Made by a program: the position numbers and the translations under genes. A DNA stretch of 64,000 nt. Origin: DYJK01 sp040755055. Lineage in GTDB: Bacteria > Bacteroidota > Ignavibacteria > Ignavibacteriales > Melioribacteraceae. This document shows positions 37,698 to 47,668 of the stretch, piece after piece (position 1 is the first letter of the stretch; each line of letters opens with the position of its first letter). Under the pieces are notes generated by a model. It saw only the letters and a program-made list of their open reading frames with translations, was not told the origin of the DNA and did no database searches. Where the stretch lies: assembly GCA_040755055.1 (NCBI GenBank), contig JBFMBS010000022.1, positions 1 to 64,000 of the forward strand. Reading direction: 5' to 3'.

Positions 37698-39599
37698 CTA
37701 TGCTTCAATATTATCAAAGTCTACCAATAAAGATCGTGTTTCATGAGGGCCCATTCTCTCCAGGTAAAAATAAATCGTTTGGTTATCGTTTCTTAATTCA
37801 TATCTGGGTATATCAGTATTAATTATATCTGATGAAACAACTACATTCTTAACTTTTTTATTCAAGTTGACTTGTACAACAATATCCGTGGTTGGATTAT
37901 CGCTTGGGTTAGTAAATTCAACAGCAATTCTTCTTTTACTTCGTTCTTCATACCTAACTTCAACACCTTGTCTTCTGGACCACCAAGCTTTTAATCCGTT
38001 AAGCGAAGTAATCCACATATTTTTATTTTTAGCATAACGTAATACGTCCCTAACTACAGTAGCATACTGTGGTTGAAGTTGATAATTAGTATGCACCTTA
38101 AAAACATATAATCCGCCTTCGAATAAAATTCTATCGATATCTTCCTCATAGGTGTATCTTTGAAAATCTGTGTTGGTCAATCCGTAATTTTTTACTACCT
38201 CATAATCATCGCGAGCAGTCTTTGTAATAACCATAATAGGTTTATCATTCCTGAACCTGATTTCCGGTACTGACCTATCTGTTAAAGAATCTGTAACAAG
38301 GAAACTAATATTTTTAGATGCCATCGCTTGCAATGTGTTATCATCATAGTAACCGTACTGAGGCATTATAGCATCAACTTTTTTATGTAATATTTTTGAG
38401 AGAGTGTCAGTAGCAAAACCAATGTTTGAAAACTGTGTCTCTTTAGAGAATAGCTTATTAAGAGTATCTTCAGGAAATTCAATAAAACCGATATCGATTA
38501 TTGCCCCTATATCCCCTTTATTACCTAATGATTTTAACAGACTCAAATTTTTTAAACCGGTCACCGGATTAATAAAAAATGTTGCCGGGAATTGTTTGAA
38601 ATTTATAAGACTGTTTAATGTTGTAATATTTCCAATATTTTCAGTAAGAGTAGGAATAAAAACCAATGCTCCGTCGTATGGTGAAGGCCAATCTTTCACA
38701 AAAGCAGTTGGTTGGTATGTTAACCAATTTAGAGAGTTATTAAAAAGTCTTTCAAAGTATATATAATCTTTTTGGACACCTAGGACAGAGCTTAGCTCAA
38801 AACCATACCAAACAAAACGTCCTTTACCATATGTACCAAAAGCAATGCCGGCACTTTTTTCTATTTCTTCACGAACCAATCCGGCTTCTTTTCTGAAATC
38901 GTACCAAAAACTTACTTGTGTAGTCCTCGGTTCAAGAACTTCTGCATAAATCGGGCGATCCCATGTAGCTATTTTCAATGTATAACCGGTCGGTACCCCG
39001 GCAGTTAAAGGTAAATTACCGCGTAATGTATGAACTTTATATGTTTCTTCCGGTTTAATTTCCCTATTAAATTTCATACCAAAAACTTCAGTAAAAAATT
39101 CCCATCCGCGCCATTTCCCTTCATCAGAAAAAGTAGCCGGTCCGCCGGTAACAAAAAGACTTCCCCCTTTTTCAAGATATTTCTTTAGTTGGATAATCTG
39201 CTTATCACTAAGGGATTTAGAACCAGGAAGGACTATTAATTTGTATTCAAGATGTTTACCAAGCTCAATCGTCTGGTCCGAAATTACATCGTAATTCATC
39301 CTGGCATTTTTTGTAAACTTTTTCCAATAGTCAATGTTATCCTTCAGCCAAGTACTACCAGAAGGCAGCATGTTTTCAGTATACTGAGAGTATAGTATTG
39401 CAACTTTTCCTGATCTATCCTCAGAAGATAAAGATTTGAGATTGTCTTTTGTGGGCAATATTTCTTTAATCTCATAGCTGCCATAAATATTTCGAACTAT
39501 GAGTAAAAAAACAAGAATACCAGTAATAAGAAGTACAAGGCCGCTGAGAAATATTATTAGATAATTAACTCTTAAGCCGCGAACACTTTTTACCGCCAC
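37698..39599 (-). CDS. Membrane-anchored protein with GATase-like and inactive polysaccharide deacetylase-like domains
   Basis: Predicted periplasmic protein of 633 residues (GTG start) with one N-terminal membrane anchor (13-36). A class I amidotransferase/flavodoxin-like domain (about 65-295; LIVLPGSKSLSD, LEKGGSLFVTGGP) is followed by a NodB-like deacetylase fold (298-545) and a beta domain (546-633). The deacetylase framework is clear (PSPYDGALVF, FPATFFINP, PQYGYYDDNTL, ARDDY, LYVFKVH), yet the metal-binding Asp pair reads TLTE (317-320) and the two histidines of motif 2 are missing. It overlaps the small membrane protein gene by ten bases. It is probably a polymer-binding pseudoenzyme. 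Confidence 0.72.
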   Translation of the reverse strand: MAVKSVRGLRVNYLIIFLSGLVLLITGILVFLLIVRNIYGSYEIKEILPTKDNLKSLSSEDRSGKVAILYSQYTENMLPSGSTWLKDNIDYWKKFTKNARMNYDVISDQTIELGKHLEYKLIVLPGSKSLSDKQIIQLKKYLEKGGSLFVTGGPATFSDEGKWRGWEFFTEVFGMKFNREIKPEETYKVHTLRGNLPLTAGVPTGYTLKIATWDRPIYAEVLEPRTTQVSFWYDFRKEAGLVREEIEKSAGIAFGTYGKGRFVWYGFELSSVLGVQKDYIYFERLFNNSLNWLTYQPTAFVKDWPSPYDGALVFIPTLTENIGNITTLNSLINFKQFPATFFINPVTGLKNLSLLKSLGNKGDIGAIIDIGFIEFPEDTLNKLFSKETQFSNIGFATDTLSKILHKKVDAIMPQYGYYDDNTLQAMASKNISFLVTDSLTDRSVPEIRFRNDKPIMVITKTARDDYEVVKNYGLTNTDFQRYTYEEDIDRILFEGGLYVFKVHTNYQLQPQYATVVRDVLRYAKNKNMWITSLNGLKAWWSRRQGVEVRYEERSKRRIAVEFTNPSDNPTTDIVVQVNLNKKVKNVVVSSDIINTDIPRYELRNDNQTIYFYLERMGPHETRSLLVDFDNIEA

Positions 39600-40072
39600 T
39601 TTAAGTTATCCTCTTGTTTCTTCTCTTGCTTCGAAGTTTCAACATAACCTTCATTTGTATATCTCATAAACTTCCGCTTGGAAGCATACTTATCTCCCTC
39701 GGTCGTTCTCTCACCGGTAGGGGTTAGCTTTTGATATTTTTCAGAATACCCTGGTCCGCTACCTACAAAAGTCGGTCTCAGTTCAGGACCCCTATTCTCT
39801 TGTTGCGGTGGATAAGAAGGTTGACGTTGATAATCATATTCTTGCTGACGGGCAACAACTTCAAAAGTTCTTCTTTCCGGCTGTGCTGGTCTTTGTTCAA
39901 CAAGAGGAGCCGGTGTAACAAATTCTGCCGGAATAGCAGCGGGTTGTGGTGCTTGTGCGCCAACTCCCTTACGTTCCCTAACCTTATAAAGTATGTAAGC
40001 CCCGACTGCCAGAATGAATGTAGAAATTGTTGCTACAAGAATTATTAAAGAAAGTATCGGGATTAATTCCAT
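39590..40072 (-). CDS. Single-pass membrane protein with Pro/Gln-rich tail
   Basis: Not recognised by family. The 160-residue protein has one membrane helix (about 5-30, LSLIILVATISTFILAVGAYILY) and then a disordered cytoplasmic-type tail rich in Pro, Gln and charged residues (QPAAIPAEFVTPAPL, QRQPSYPPQQEN), ending in lysine-rich sequence. It is encoded between the GT2 synthase (23 bases upstream) and the pseudo-deacetylase (overlap), so an accessory role to the synthase, like small PgaD-type subunits, is a reasonable inference only. Confidence 0.65.
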   Translation of the reverse strand: MELIPILSLIILVATISTFILAVGAYILYKVRERKGVGAQAPQPAAIPAEFVTPAPLVEQRPAQPERRTFEVVARQQEYDYQRQPSYPPQQENRGPELRPTFVGSGPGYSEKYQKLTPTGERTTEGDKYASKRKFMRYTNEGYVETSKQEKKQEDNLKWR

Positions 40073-40095
40073 TTTAACCTCAATGAAAATTCAAA

Positions 40096-41520
40096 TTATT
40101 TACCGGCAACACTTGGTATCGGTTTCTTCGATGGGGCATTACCGGCTCCGGTACGCTCTAGTTTCCCCCACGTCATCTTTACCCCTAAAAACTCTTCAAT
40201 TGTTGCAGCAGCCTTAGTTACATCTATTAATAAAATAAAAAATAAACGGTAGATAATTGCATAAGGGACCAATCTGAATTCCTCTTTTTCCGCTGCAATG
40301 CAGAAGACTGCCGACATAAGATCTAAGACCGCTATTCCAACCCACCACAAAAACAGTGTTATATGGATACCGTATAAAAGTGCAACAATAATAAAGTAAA
40401 CATTAACAAAAATATTCATAGCCGGCCATATTAAAGCCTCATAGAACATCGACCACATTATAAAACTATTATTAAAATTCACTGTCGGGTTATACAAGTA
40501 TCTTTTATGTTTTCTTATAGCTTGCAAAATTCCCCGTGTCCAGCGATACCTCTGTTTTAGTAATTGGTATATGCTTGATGGTGCTTCAGTATAGGCTATG
40601 GCATTTGGTTCATAAACTATCTTCCAGCCTTTAGCTAAAATTTTCAATGTAACATCCGCATCTTCAGCAAAAGTATCGCTCGAATAGAAGCCGGCATCCC
40701 GTAAAGTAATCTTTCTAAAAACTCCAATAGGACCAGGAATTATATTTACCATTTGAATAAAACCTTGTGCACTGCGTGCAAGGTTTAACCCTTCTAAATA
40801 CTCAAGTGCTTGAAGATCGGTTAACATCTTTTTGCGATTTTGAACTTTAACGTTTCCGGCAACAGCACCAACAGCCGGATCGTCAAAATGTCTCATAGCC
40901 ATCTTCAACGTATTGGATGTTAGTTGGGAATCACCATCCATACATAACACAAATTGTGCTTCTGAATATTGAATACCGGCATTCAAAGCTTTCGATTTTC
41001 CACCATTCGGTTTATTAATCAACGAGACTTTTATCACACCGGTTCTACCTTGATGATATCCTACTAACGTCTCCCCGACTGCTGCAGTATCATCCGTTGA
41101 ACCATCGTTAACAATAATTATTTCATAATTCGGATAATCAATATCAAGCAACGATTCGATTGAATTTCTTAATACAATACCTTCATTATAAACCGGGACA
41201 ATAATAGAAACGAATGGGTAATAACCTGGTTTGGTGTGAACAGAATATCTCGTCATGTAAAAATATGCTAAGAACAATATTGCAAAGTATCTAATCAAAA
41301 GTATAAATAAGAAAATTACAAGCGAGACGATGGAAGAATAAACAAATAGACCGCTCCACGTTAAGACAGTCAAAGGCATGAAAATTATTATGCTTATTAT
41401 CAGCAAAATTGAAATTAAACCGGTAATGAAAATTGTACGTAAATTTTCCTTAGAAACATTTCTTTGCGGGGGTTTAATTTCCCGGTTATCAAGCGCTATT
41501 TGAAATCTTTGTTTGTCCAA
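40096..41520 (-). CDS. Membrane glycosyltransferase family 2 (processive polysaccharide synthase)
   Basis: Predicted inner-membrane synthase that polymerises and extrudes a beta-linked polysaccharide. The 474-residue protein has two N-terminal helices (about 30-50 and 55-88), a GT2 domain with D139 (VNDGSTDD), DxD D195/D197 (MDGDS), the acceptor-base block AEDAD (285-289) and QRYRW (323-327), then three C-terminal helices. All processive-synthase motifs are present, closest in layout to PgaC or hyaluronan-type enzymes. There is no PilZ domain. The start is TTG 41520, bounded by a stop two codons upstream. Product sugar is not predictable. Confidence 0.88.
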   Translation of the reverse strand: MDKQRFQIALDNREIKPPQRNVSKENLRTIFITGLISILLIISIIIFMPLTVLTWSGLFVYSSIVSLVIFLFILLIRYFAILFLAYFYMTRYSVHTKPGYYPFVSIIVPVYNEGIVLRNSIESLLDIDYPNYEIIIVNDGSTDDTAAVGETLVGYHQGRTGVIKVSLINKPNGGKSKALNAGIQYSEAQFVLCMDGDSQLTSNTLKMAMRHFDDPAVGAVAGNVKVQNRKKMLTDLQALEYLEGLNLARSAQGFIQMVNIIPGPIGVFRKITLRDAGFYSSDTFAEDADVTLKILAKGWKIVYEPNAIAYTEAPSSIYQLLKQRYRWTRGILQAIRKHKRYLYNPTVNFNNSFIMWSMFYEALIWPAMNIFVNVYFIIVALLYGIHITLFLWWVGIAVLDLMSAVFCIAAEKEEFRLVPYAIIYRLFFILLIDVTKAAATIEEFLGVKMTWGKLERTGAGNAPSKKPIPSVAGK

Positions 41521-41781
41521 CGTTTAATCACAAAAAAGTTTAGCCATTTATTATTGACAAAATAGGTGCCACAAAAGTAATGTAAAATAAAGAGAATATG
41601 CAGAATCTAAATATTTTTTTGTACCAACGACAAACACTTTAATGAAGATGGCTCAGTTTCAGACATCCTTGGCAACAATATAATTTTTTATTTAAACTAT
41701 TGCAAGAAAATAAGTTAATGAGAAGTCTTAAATAAAAGGTCTAAGAAATACACTTAATCGCTTTAATTATAGCAAGGGGAT

Positions 41782-43080
41782 CTAGAATTTATTGTACGCA
41801 TCAATAATAGCATCGAAGAATAATTCTGCGACCCTCGCACCACCAATAGGAGTAAAATGAGCAAAATCCTTGAGTGCCATTGGCGGTTTGGCATTGACCC
41901 ATTCATTCATAGAATTGTTGCCGCCCATAGCTTCCCATAAATTCCAGAAAGCAATATTTGTTTTTGCAACTATCCTTTTTTGGGATTCAAGCAGCAAGGG
42001 AACGTCTGGATTTGTAATAAAATTATTCCCCTTTTTCATTGTTTTGTCACCTACACCAACCAATAAAAATCCAGCTTTAGGAAATAATTTTTTAAATTCC
42101 TCAATAAGCGTTACCATTTTGTTTTCGTACAGTGTATATATACCTTTATTTGGTGAAGAAACATTTGCCCCATAATTTAAAACTACAAGTCTGTACTCAT
42201 TATATTTATTAAAATCTGAAATTACATTTTTAGGGATATCTAATAATGATGAACCGGTGTTCCCCGGCATCGCAAAATTATCCAGATAAATACCATTGCC
42301 TGATTCTAAACTGACGGAATAAAGGTATGGGATTTTGCCCGATATGAATTTTATTTCAACTGAAGTTGAGTTTTTATCCAATTCTAGTATTAATTCTTGA
42401 ACATTCACACCGGATTTTAATTTTATTTTTTTGCTTGTTTTTTCATTGATGACATATTCAATGGTACTGCTTTCATCTGCATGGCTGTAATATATTTTAA
42501 TCAAGTCAAACGAATTAGTAGAACTTAAATACTGTGTGGCTTGATACTTAACCCAGCTTCCATATTTAGGGACAGCAACAGATCCCCCAATTCCAAAAGG
42601 TAACCTTTCCGGATTACGAGTAGTAATTGCCACATAATTCCAATCATCGGAGTACGTGTGCTTGGTTGTATTTCTAATTTTAATATCATTGGAAATAATT
42701 GCAAGATAGCCGGCTCCTTTACCGGAAAATTTTTTTTGAAATCGATCCCTTAAATATTCTGAAATAACATCACCCTGGATTAATGAATCACCGTAGTGAG
42801 CAATTCTAATAACTTTACCGCCGGAGTTTTTTAATGCGTCAAAAAAAACTTTAAGCTGATTGATGTTACCGGTAATAGGGACAAATTTACCAAGCTGTTT
42901 TTGAGTAGCAACGAATGAATTGTCAATATCAGCCGGAAATGAGTTGTCATATGAAGAGATAAATATTTCCTGACCATCGTCCAATAAAAATTCCGTTACA
43001 ATGCAATTTTTGTCAACCGGGAATGATTGTTCTAAGAAGAATAAAAACAATGATAACAAGATAAGTGTAAGTTTTTTCAT
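41782..43080 (-). CDS. Exported SGNH/GDSL-type esterase
   Basis: Predicted periplasmic carbohydrate esterase, 432 residues with a signal peptide (1-21). SGNH blocks are visible: GDS with the nucleophile S99 (AHYGDSLIQGD), the Asn block LNYGANVSS and the Asp-His pair D405/H408 in DFAHFTP near the C terminus. Such enzymes add or remove O-acetyl groups on peptidoglycan or exopolysaccharides. It lies between the TPR export protein (76 bases) and the GT2 synthase (261 bases), so an action on the exported polymer is likely. Confidence 0.8.
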   Translation of the reverse strand: MKKLTLILLSLFLFFLEQSFPVDKNCIVTEFLLDDGQEIFISSYDNSFPADIDNSFVATQKQLGKFVPITGNINQLKVFFDALKNSGGKVIRIAHYGDSLIQGDVISEYLRDRFQKKFSGKGAGYLAIISNDIKIRNTTKHTYSDDWNYVAITTRNPERLPFGIGGSVAVPKYGSWVKYQATQYLSSTNSFDLIKIYYSHADESSTIEYVINEKTSKKIKLKSGVNVQELILELDKNSTSVEIKFISGKIPYLYSVSLESGNGIYLDNFAMPGNTGSSLLDIPKNVISDFNKYNEYRLVVLNYGANVSSPNKGIYTLYENKMVTLIEEFKKLFPKAGFLLVGVGDKTMKKGNNFITNPDVPLLLESQKRIVAKTNIAFWNLWEAMGGNNSMNEWVNAKPPMALKDFAHFTPIGGARVAELFFDAIIDAYNKF

Positions 43081-43156
43081 AATTGTTAGTTTTGAATAAT
43101 AGAATTGAAATTAGGTTTAGTATAAATTAAACTATAATTGTATCCATAATTAAATA

Positions 43157-46100
43157 TTAAAAGACCGACCAATATGCAGATATCGAAGCATTAAGAGATT
43201 TATAACTTGAATCATATCGAAAACTGTTTGATAACCCTAATCTTGCCGTAATATTCAACAACTTAAACGGGTAATAAGTCACTTCACCAAAAACTTCGCT
43301 TAGAATAAAATCTACATCGGGAACATAGCCAATTTTACCACCAAATTTTGCTTTAAGAGATTCATCGGGATTATAAATATATTCTCCCCATATACTATGC
43401 GAAGAAAAATTTTGAGGTGAATAATAGTATTGCGAAACAAATGCATAATCCGAAAAGAAATATTCATAACCGAACATTCCGTTATCAAAAAATTTTCTGC
43501 CCAATCTAAATTGAATATCGTTACCCTCATTATTATCCGATATATTATAATAAGAATAAGTTACGGATAATCTCATTACATCCCGGTGTTGATAATACCC
43601 CGAGAAACGGTATAGTTGCGATTTAAGTCTTGTAAATAACATATTTGGTGAATACAACAATAATCTTGCATCATTATTTTCATAATATCCTACTAATGAA
43701 AAACGATTTGGTTCCTCAATTCTAAAAGTTAAATCTCCTACCGCTTTGTTAGGTTCACCTGGAATATTAAGATTGCCGTAACTTGCATTTAGCGATACTA
43801 TCCTTGAAAAAAATATCGTAGCAACTCCTTTGAAAGTTGTAAAATTTCTGTCGAAAGAACCTACATCGATATTTGTTCTACTCCAAAGTGCACCTAAACC
43901 GAGAAAACCTATAAAACCACCATCTACTCTTAACCCATATGTATTTAATCTGAAATCTTGATTATCAACGTAATAATTTGAAAATGGTGATAATCCAATA
44001 TTCGTTGGAACAAAGTAATAGAGTAAATTTCCAAAACTTGTTATTCCTCTGCTAAATCCTGATGGCGGAATCCATTCGATCCTTTGTTTTAAGATTCTAA
44101 TTTCAGCTGTATCCGAAGCAACATCCAAAAGTTCATCATAAATATCCTCTGCTTTACCCCATTCATCATTCAACGCATAAGCATCGCCAAGATATAACCG
44201 TCGATGGTTTACATCTTGAACAATTTCAGGATCATTAACTGTTCCCAATAAGTTATTATAAATTTCGTTTGCTTTATCCAATTCTTTATTACGAATATAA
44301 TATTCACCCAGAATAGCCATTCTTTGATGAAGTGTTTTTCTTTCAGTAGAATCTGTTGTTGCTGAAAGCAATTCCTGGTAGATTGAGTCGGCTTTAAGGG
44401 TTTGCAGCGTTACGGCATAAGCATCGGCTAAAAACATTTTAGTTTCATTATCATCAGGTCTTAACCTATTCAAACTTTCTAATTCATTAACTGCGGAAAG
44501 ACTATCCTTGTTATAATAATAATTTTTGGCTCTCTGTAAAGCAAGGCGGTAGTCAAATTCTTCGTTTAATAATTGATCGTATATTTCAATTGCTTTCGCG
44601 TAATCACCAGCGCAAGTGACAATATCGGCATACTCAACAAGCTCATCTCTTGATGGCGCTGTGCGTTTGGTAAAATACTCTTCATATTTGAGACGGGCAC
44701 CCTCACAATCACCATCGGCTGCAAGTTTACCGGCTTCCGCTTTTATTTCAAAAACTTTTAGTTCTTCGTAAGCTGAGAGATGCAGTTCATAATTGCTTTG
44801 TGCACTTTCAACTTCCGGGTTATTAGGCGCAATTCTTTTAGCTTCATCGAGATATTTTTTTGCTTCAGGAAAATTTTTCTTCCATGAATAAAGCGATGCT
44901 AATGATATATAAGCGCTAAGCTCATTTGGTCGGTTGGCTACCACGTTTAATAGATATTTTTCACCAATATCAAAATCAAGTACAGTCCATACGGCAATTT
45001 GCCCTCTTAACAGTTGATAATCTAAATTATTCGGGTCCAGTTCAAGCAATTTATTCAATTGTGCAATTGCGTTTTCCCATTCGTAATTCCACGCACTGTA
45101 TTTTGCATACACAAACCTTACATCAAGCTGTTGATCTTCCGGTACAGACACCAAATATTCTCTTAATACTTCAATTGCACTATCGTAATAGAACAGATTT
45201 GCATAAGCTTCCGATAATTTTAAAACTGCTTCCTTGTTTGAAGGATCATTTTTCAATATCTCTGTGTATTGCGATATCACATCATTGTATGTACTATCGC
45301 GGTAGTCAGTAATTGTTTTCATTAAAGATTGATATCTTTCATCATTAACATACTTGCCTTGCAAAAGCTGCAACTGTTGATATGCTTCCTCATAACGATC
45401 AGCTGTCATCAATTCGTTAATCAAATCAAATCTAACTTGATCATTTTCCGGATCCTTGTTAAGTATTGCATAATATCTATCTATCGGGTAAACACGTTCG
45501 TAAGATCTCGGCTGGTATTGAACAAGATAAGCTTGATTTCTAGCCAGGTCAAGTCCGTCTTCAGCTTCTTTAAAGAAAGGCTTAAAACCCAACGACGTTA
45601 CAAAGGCATCTTCGGCAATTTTAAATTTACCAAGCCACAAAGTAAAATAACCGTATCGGCTCCACAACCTCCAATCCTCGGGATATCTGTCCACATATAT
45701 TTTCAGTATTTTTTCACCTTTAGTGATCGAACCGGTTTTAGCAAGAATTTCGGTATAGCGAATAATTTCGTCCGGTGAAGCATTGTCATCACGTTTTAAA
45801 TATTCATCGTACCAAATTTCAGCATTGTTCCATTCCTCAAGCCATCGATAACTCTTCCCAATTTCGAGATAGCTAAAAGCATAGTTTGGATCAATGGCAA
45901 TATCGCGTTTATGTCCTTCTATTTTTTGGTATAATTGGCGATGCCAAATTGAAATTACGCGATTTAAATCTCTTTGAATTTCAGGATTTCCCGGGTCTAA
46001 TCTTCTTGCTCTTCGAAGATCGAGAACGGAATATTGGTACTCGGTAGTTTTTTCGTAGCACAAGCCGCGTTGATGGTATCCGTCGGCTCTTTGAGGATTA

Positions 46101-46261
46101 GCAGCAACATACTTGTTGAATTGATCTATGGCTTCTTTATAACGCCCTTCACTCATCAGCAACTGTGCCTGGCGTTTTAATCCTTCCGATCTATCTTGGG
46201 AGAAAATAATCGTGGTAAAAATTAAACATATTGCAAAAAATATTTTTGCACTGCCCTTCAT
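43157..46261 (-). CDS. TPR protein with C-terminal outer-membrane beta-barrel (polysaccharide export type)
   Basis: Predicted outer-membrane exporter, 1034 residues. A signal peptide (1-21, ending FSQ) precedes a long array of tetratricopeptide repeats (about 25-720; examples AIDQFNKYVAANPQ, AEIWYDEYLKRD, AIEVLREYLV). From about 725 the sequence becomes alternating aromatic beta strands and ends SISAYWSVF with a terminal Phe, as outer-membrane barrels do. This TPR-plus-porin plan is that of PgaA, PelB and BcsC. The start overlaps the KaiC-like gene's stop by one base (TAATG), so both are co-translated. Confidence 0.85.
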   Translation of the reverse strand: MKGSAKIFFAICLIFTTIIFSQDRSEGLKRQAQLLMSEGRYKEAIDQFNKYVAANPQRADGYHQRGLCYEKTTEYQYSVLDLRRARRLDPGNPEIQRDLNRVISIWHRQLYQKIEGHKRDIAIDPNYAFSYLEIGKSYRWLEEWNNAEIWYDEYLKRDDNASPDEIIRYTEILAKTGSITKGEKILKIYVDRYPEDWRLWSRYGYFTLWLGKFKIAEDAFVTSLGFKPFFKEAEDGLDLARNQAYLVQYQPRSYERVYPIDRYYAILNKDPENDQVRFDLINELMTADRYEEAYQQLQLLQGKYVNDERYQSLMKTITDYRDSTYNDVISQYTEILKNDPSNKEAVLKLSEAYANLFYYDSAIEVLREYLVSVPEDQQLDVRFVYAKYSAWNYEWENAIAQLNKLLELDPNNLDYQLLRGQIAVWTVLDFDIGEKYLLNVVANRPNELSAYISLASLYSWKKNFPEAKKYLDEAKRIAPNNPEVESAQSNYELHLSAYEELKVFEIKAEAGKLAADGDCEGARLKYEEYFTKRTAPSRDELVEYADIVTCAGDYAKAIEIYDQLLNEEFDYRLALQRAKNYYYNKDSLSAVNELESLNRLRPDDNETKMFLADAYAVTLQTLKADSIYQELLSATTDSTERKTLHQRMAILGEYYIRNKELDKANEIYNNLLGTVNDPEIVQDVNHRRLYLGDAYALNDEWGKAEDIYDELLDVASDTAEIRILKQRIEWIPPSGFSRGITSFGNLLYYFVPTNIGLSPFSNYYVDNQDFRLNTYGLRVDGGFIGFLGLGALWSRTNIDVGSFDRNFTTFKGVATIFFSRIVSLNASYGNLNIPGEPNKAVGDLTFRIEEPNRFSLVGYYENNDARLLLYSPNMLFTRLKSQLYRFSGYYQHRDVMRLSVTYSYYNISDNNEGNDIQFRLGRKFFDNGMFGYEYFFSDYAFVSQYYYSPQNFSSHSIWGEYIYNPDESLKAKFGGKIGYVPDVDFILSEVFGEVTYYPFKLLNITARLGLSNSFRYDSSYKSLNASISAYWSVF

Positions 46262-47523
46262 TACCCTATAAATTTATTTAACGGCTGGTATGCATTGGTA
46301 ACGGAAGTCTCGGCACTCAAAACATATTCCATCATAGACTCAGCATTTTCAGCTCTTTCATCTACTTCCATATTGTAAATCGAAATATACTCAAGAATGG
46401 CGTTCACATAATTTGGATCGTGGCTTGGCATATTGTTTTGAACATTCGACATTAAATCTACAACACCTTTTAAACTTCCTCTTACAAGTAACACAATTAC
46501 TTTATTTTCCACAATACAAATTTTATCTTTTTTTGTAGTGCTTTGCCTGATTGCATTTTGTAATTGATTGATGGATAATAACCCTTTTACTTGTGCCGCC
46601 GGATCCAGCTTGAATGAAATTAAATTAAAAGTCTGACCGGTGCTTTTGTACAATGCTATTTGATTATTTAGTATCAACAAAAAATCGTTATAATTATAAA
46701 TATTTGAGAACGCATAAGGTTCCGACGGAATATCGATCCGCGTAGGTCTATTAATCGCTCTTGGTTTAGGCAACGATGGTTGAATTTCTTCGGTTGCGGA
46801 ATAGTAAGGTTCTTTTGAAAATTCAGTTGTTACACCTTTGTAAGGTTCGATCCTATAATCGGCTGTAAATTGACCTTCCGTGTGGCCAACGTTAGGTGAT
46901 ATTGTAACGGTGCCTCCGTGAAATCTATCAGCGGCCCCGCCTTCCTTTTTTAGATCAATTATTCCGGTTACAAATTGACCTAATCCATCAACAACATTTT
47001 GAGCTTTTTGAGTCGCCGGTTCACTAATAACAAATAAACTTGTTATATCTCTCTCTTCAATTGTTTCAAGTGTATGTAGAAATGTATCTCTCAAATGATC
47101 TAAATTTTTAAAACCAACAAAGGGTGTCAGTTCATCAAAAATAATCCGGGTTGGATGATACTGATCAACAACGGTAATTATATCGTTAAAGTATTCAACT
47201 AAATAATCGTCCGGATTATACATATCATAAATATCATTTGGAGGAGCCACGCGAACAACAATTATTAAATTCTGATTCATGTAAGATTGAATATCAAAAT
47301 TCAAAGATGCAGCTTGAATCATCAAATCTTTCGGACGCATAATTGTGAAGAAGAGACAGACTTCAGACGATTTAGCAGCTTCTAATGCAAATTGTAATCC
47401 AACCAATGTTCGTCCGGATTTTCGAGGGCCAACTAATAAATAGCTTCCCCCTCGATAAACGCCGCCCCAATTTTTATCTATGAATGAAAATCCCGATGGA
47501 ATTCTTCGTATAGAGCTAACCAT
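46261..47523 (-). CDS. KaiC-like ATPase fused to a possible degenerate GGDEF domain
   Basis: Cytoplasmic 420-residue protein. The first 230 residues form a KaiC/RecA-like ATPase: SGFSFIDKNWGGVYRGGSYLLVGP is the KaiC entry, but Walker A reads GPRKSGRT (32-39) with Arg38 in place of the Lys; Walker B is IIFDEL (D130, E131). After a Pro-rich linker (240-270) a domain at about 272-390 follows the GGDEF secondary-structure order, with the signature position occupied by IVENKVIVLL. It is the first gene of the export cluster, coupled to the TPR exporter. A regulatory role by nucleotide or c-di-GMP sensing is inferred. Confidence 0.68.
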   Translation of the reverse strand: MVSSIRRIPSGFSFIDKNWGGVYRGGSYLLVGPRKSGRTLVGLQFALEAAKSSEVCLFFTIMRPKDLMIQAASLNFDIQSYMNQNLIIVVRVAPPNDIYDMYNPDDYLVEYFNDIITVVDQYHPTRIIFDELTPFVGFKNLDHLRDTFLHTLETIEERDITSLFVISEPATQKAQNVVDGLGQFVTGIIDLKKEGGAADRFHGGTVTISPNVGHTEGQFTADYRIEPYKGVTTEFSKEPYYSATEEIQPSLPKPRAINRPTRIDIPSEPYAFSNIYNYNDFLLILNNQIALYKSTGQTFNLISFKLDPAAQVKGLLSINQLQNAIRQSTTKKDKICIVENKVIVLLVRGSLKGVVDLMSNVQNNMPSHDPNYVNAILEYISIYNMEVDERAENAESMMEYVLSAETSVTNAYQPLNKFIG

Positions 47524-47668
47524 GTTAGTTCCTATTATTTACTTTTATCAACTTACCAAAAACCAAATTAATGCCATAAGAAAATCAAAAAATGATAAAA
47601 AAACATAATATTTATTATAAAATTCATCCTATAATGGTATTGTGAATCAAAATAGTACACTGAGTATA

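Noticed and set aside
41607..41666. 19-codon frame (starts MSETEPSS) in the gap between the GT2 and SGNH genes
   Set aside because: Only 60 bases, an AAGG too close to the ATG and no other support; listed as chance.
41521..41781. Possible c-di-GMP riboswitch before the GT2 gene
   Set aside because: The conserved GEMM core elements could not be found on either strand; the gap shows no stable fold by eye.
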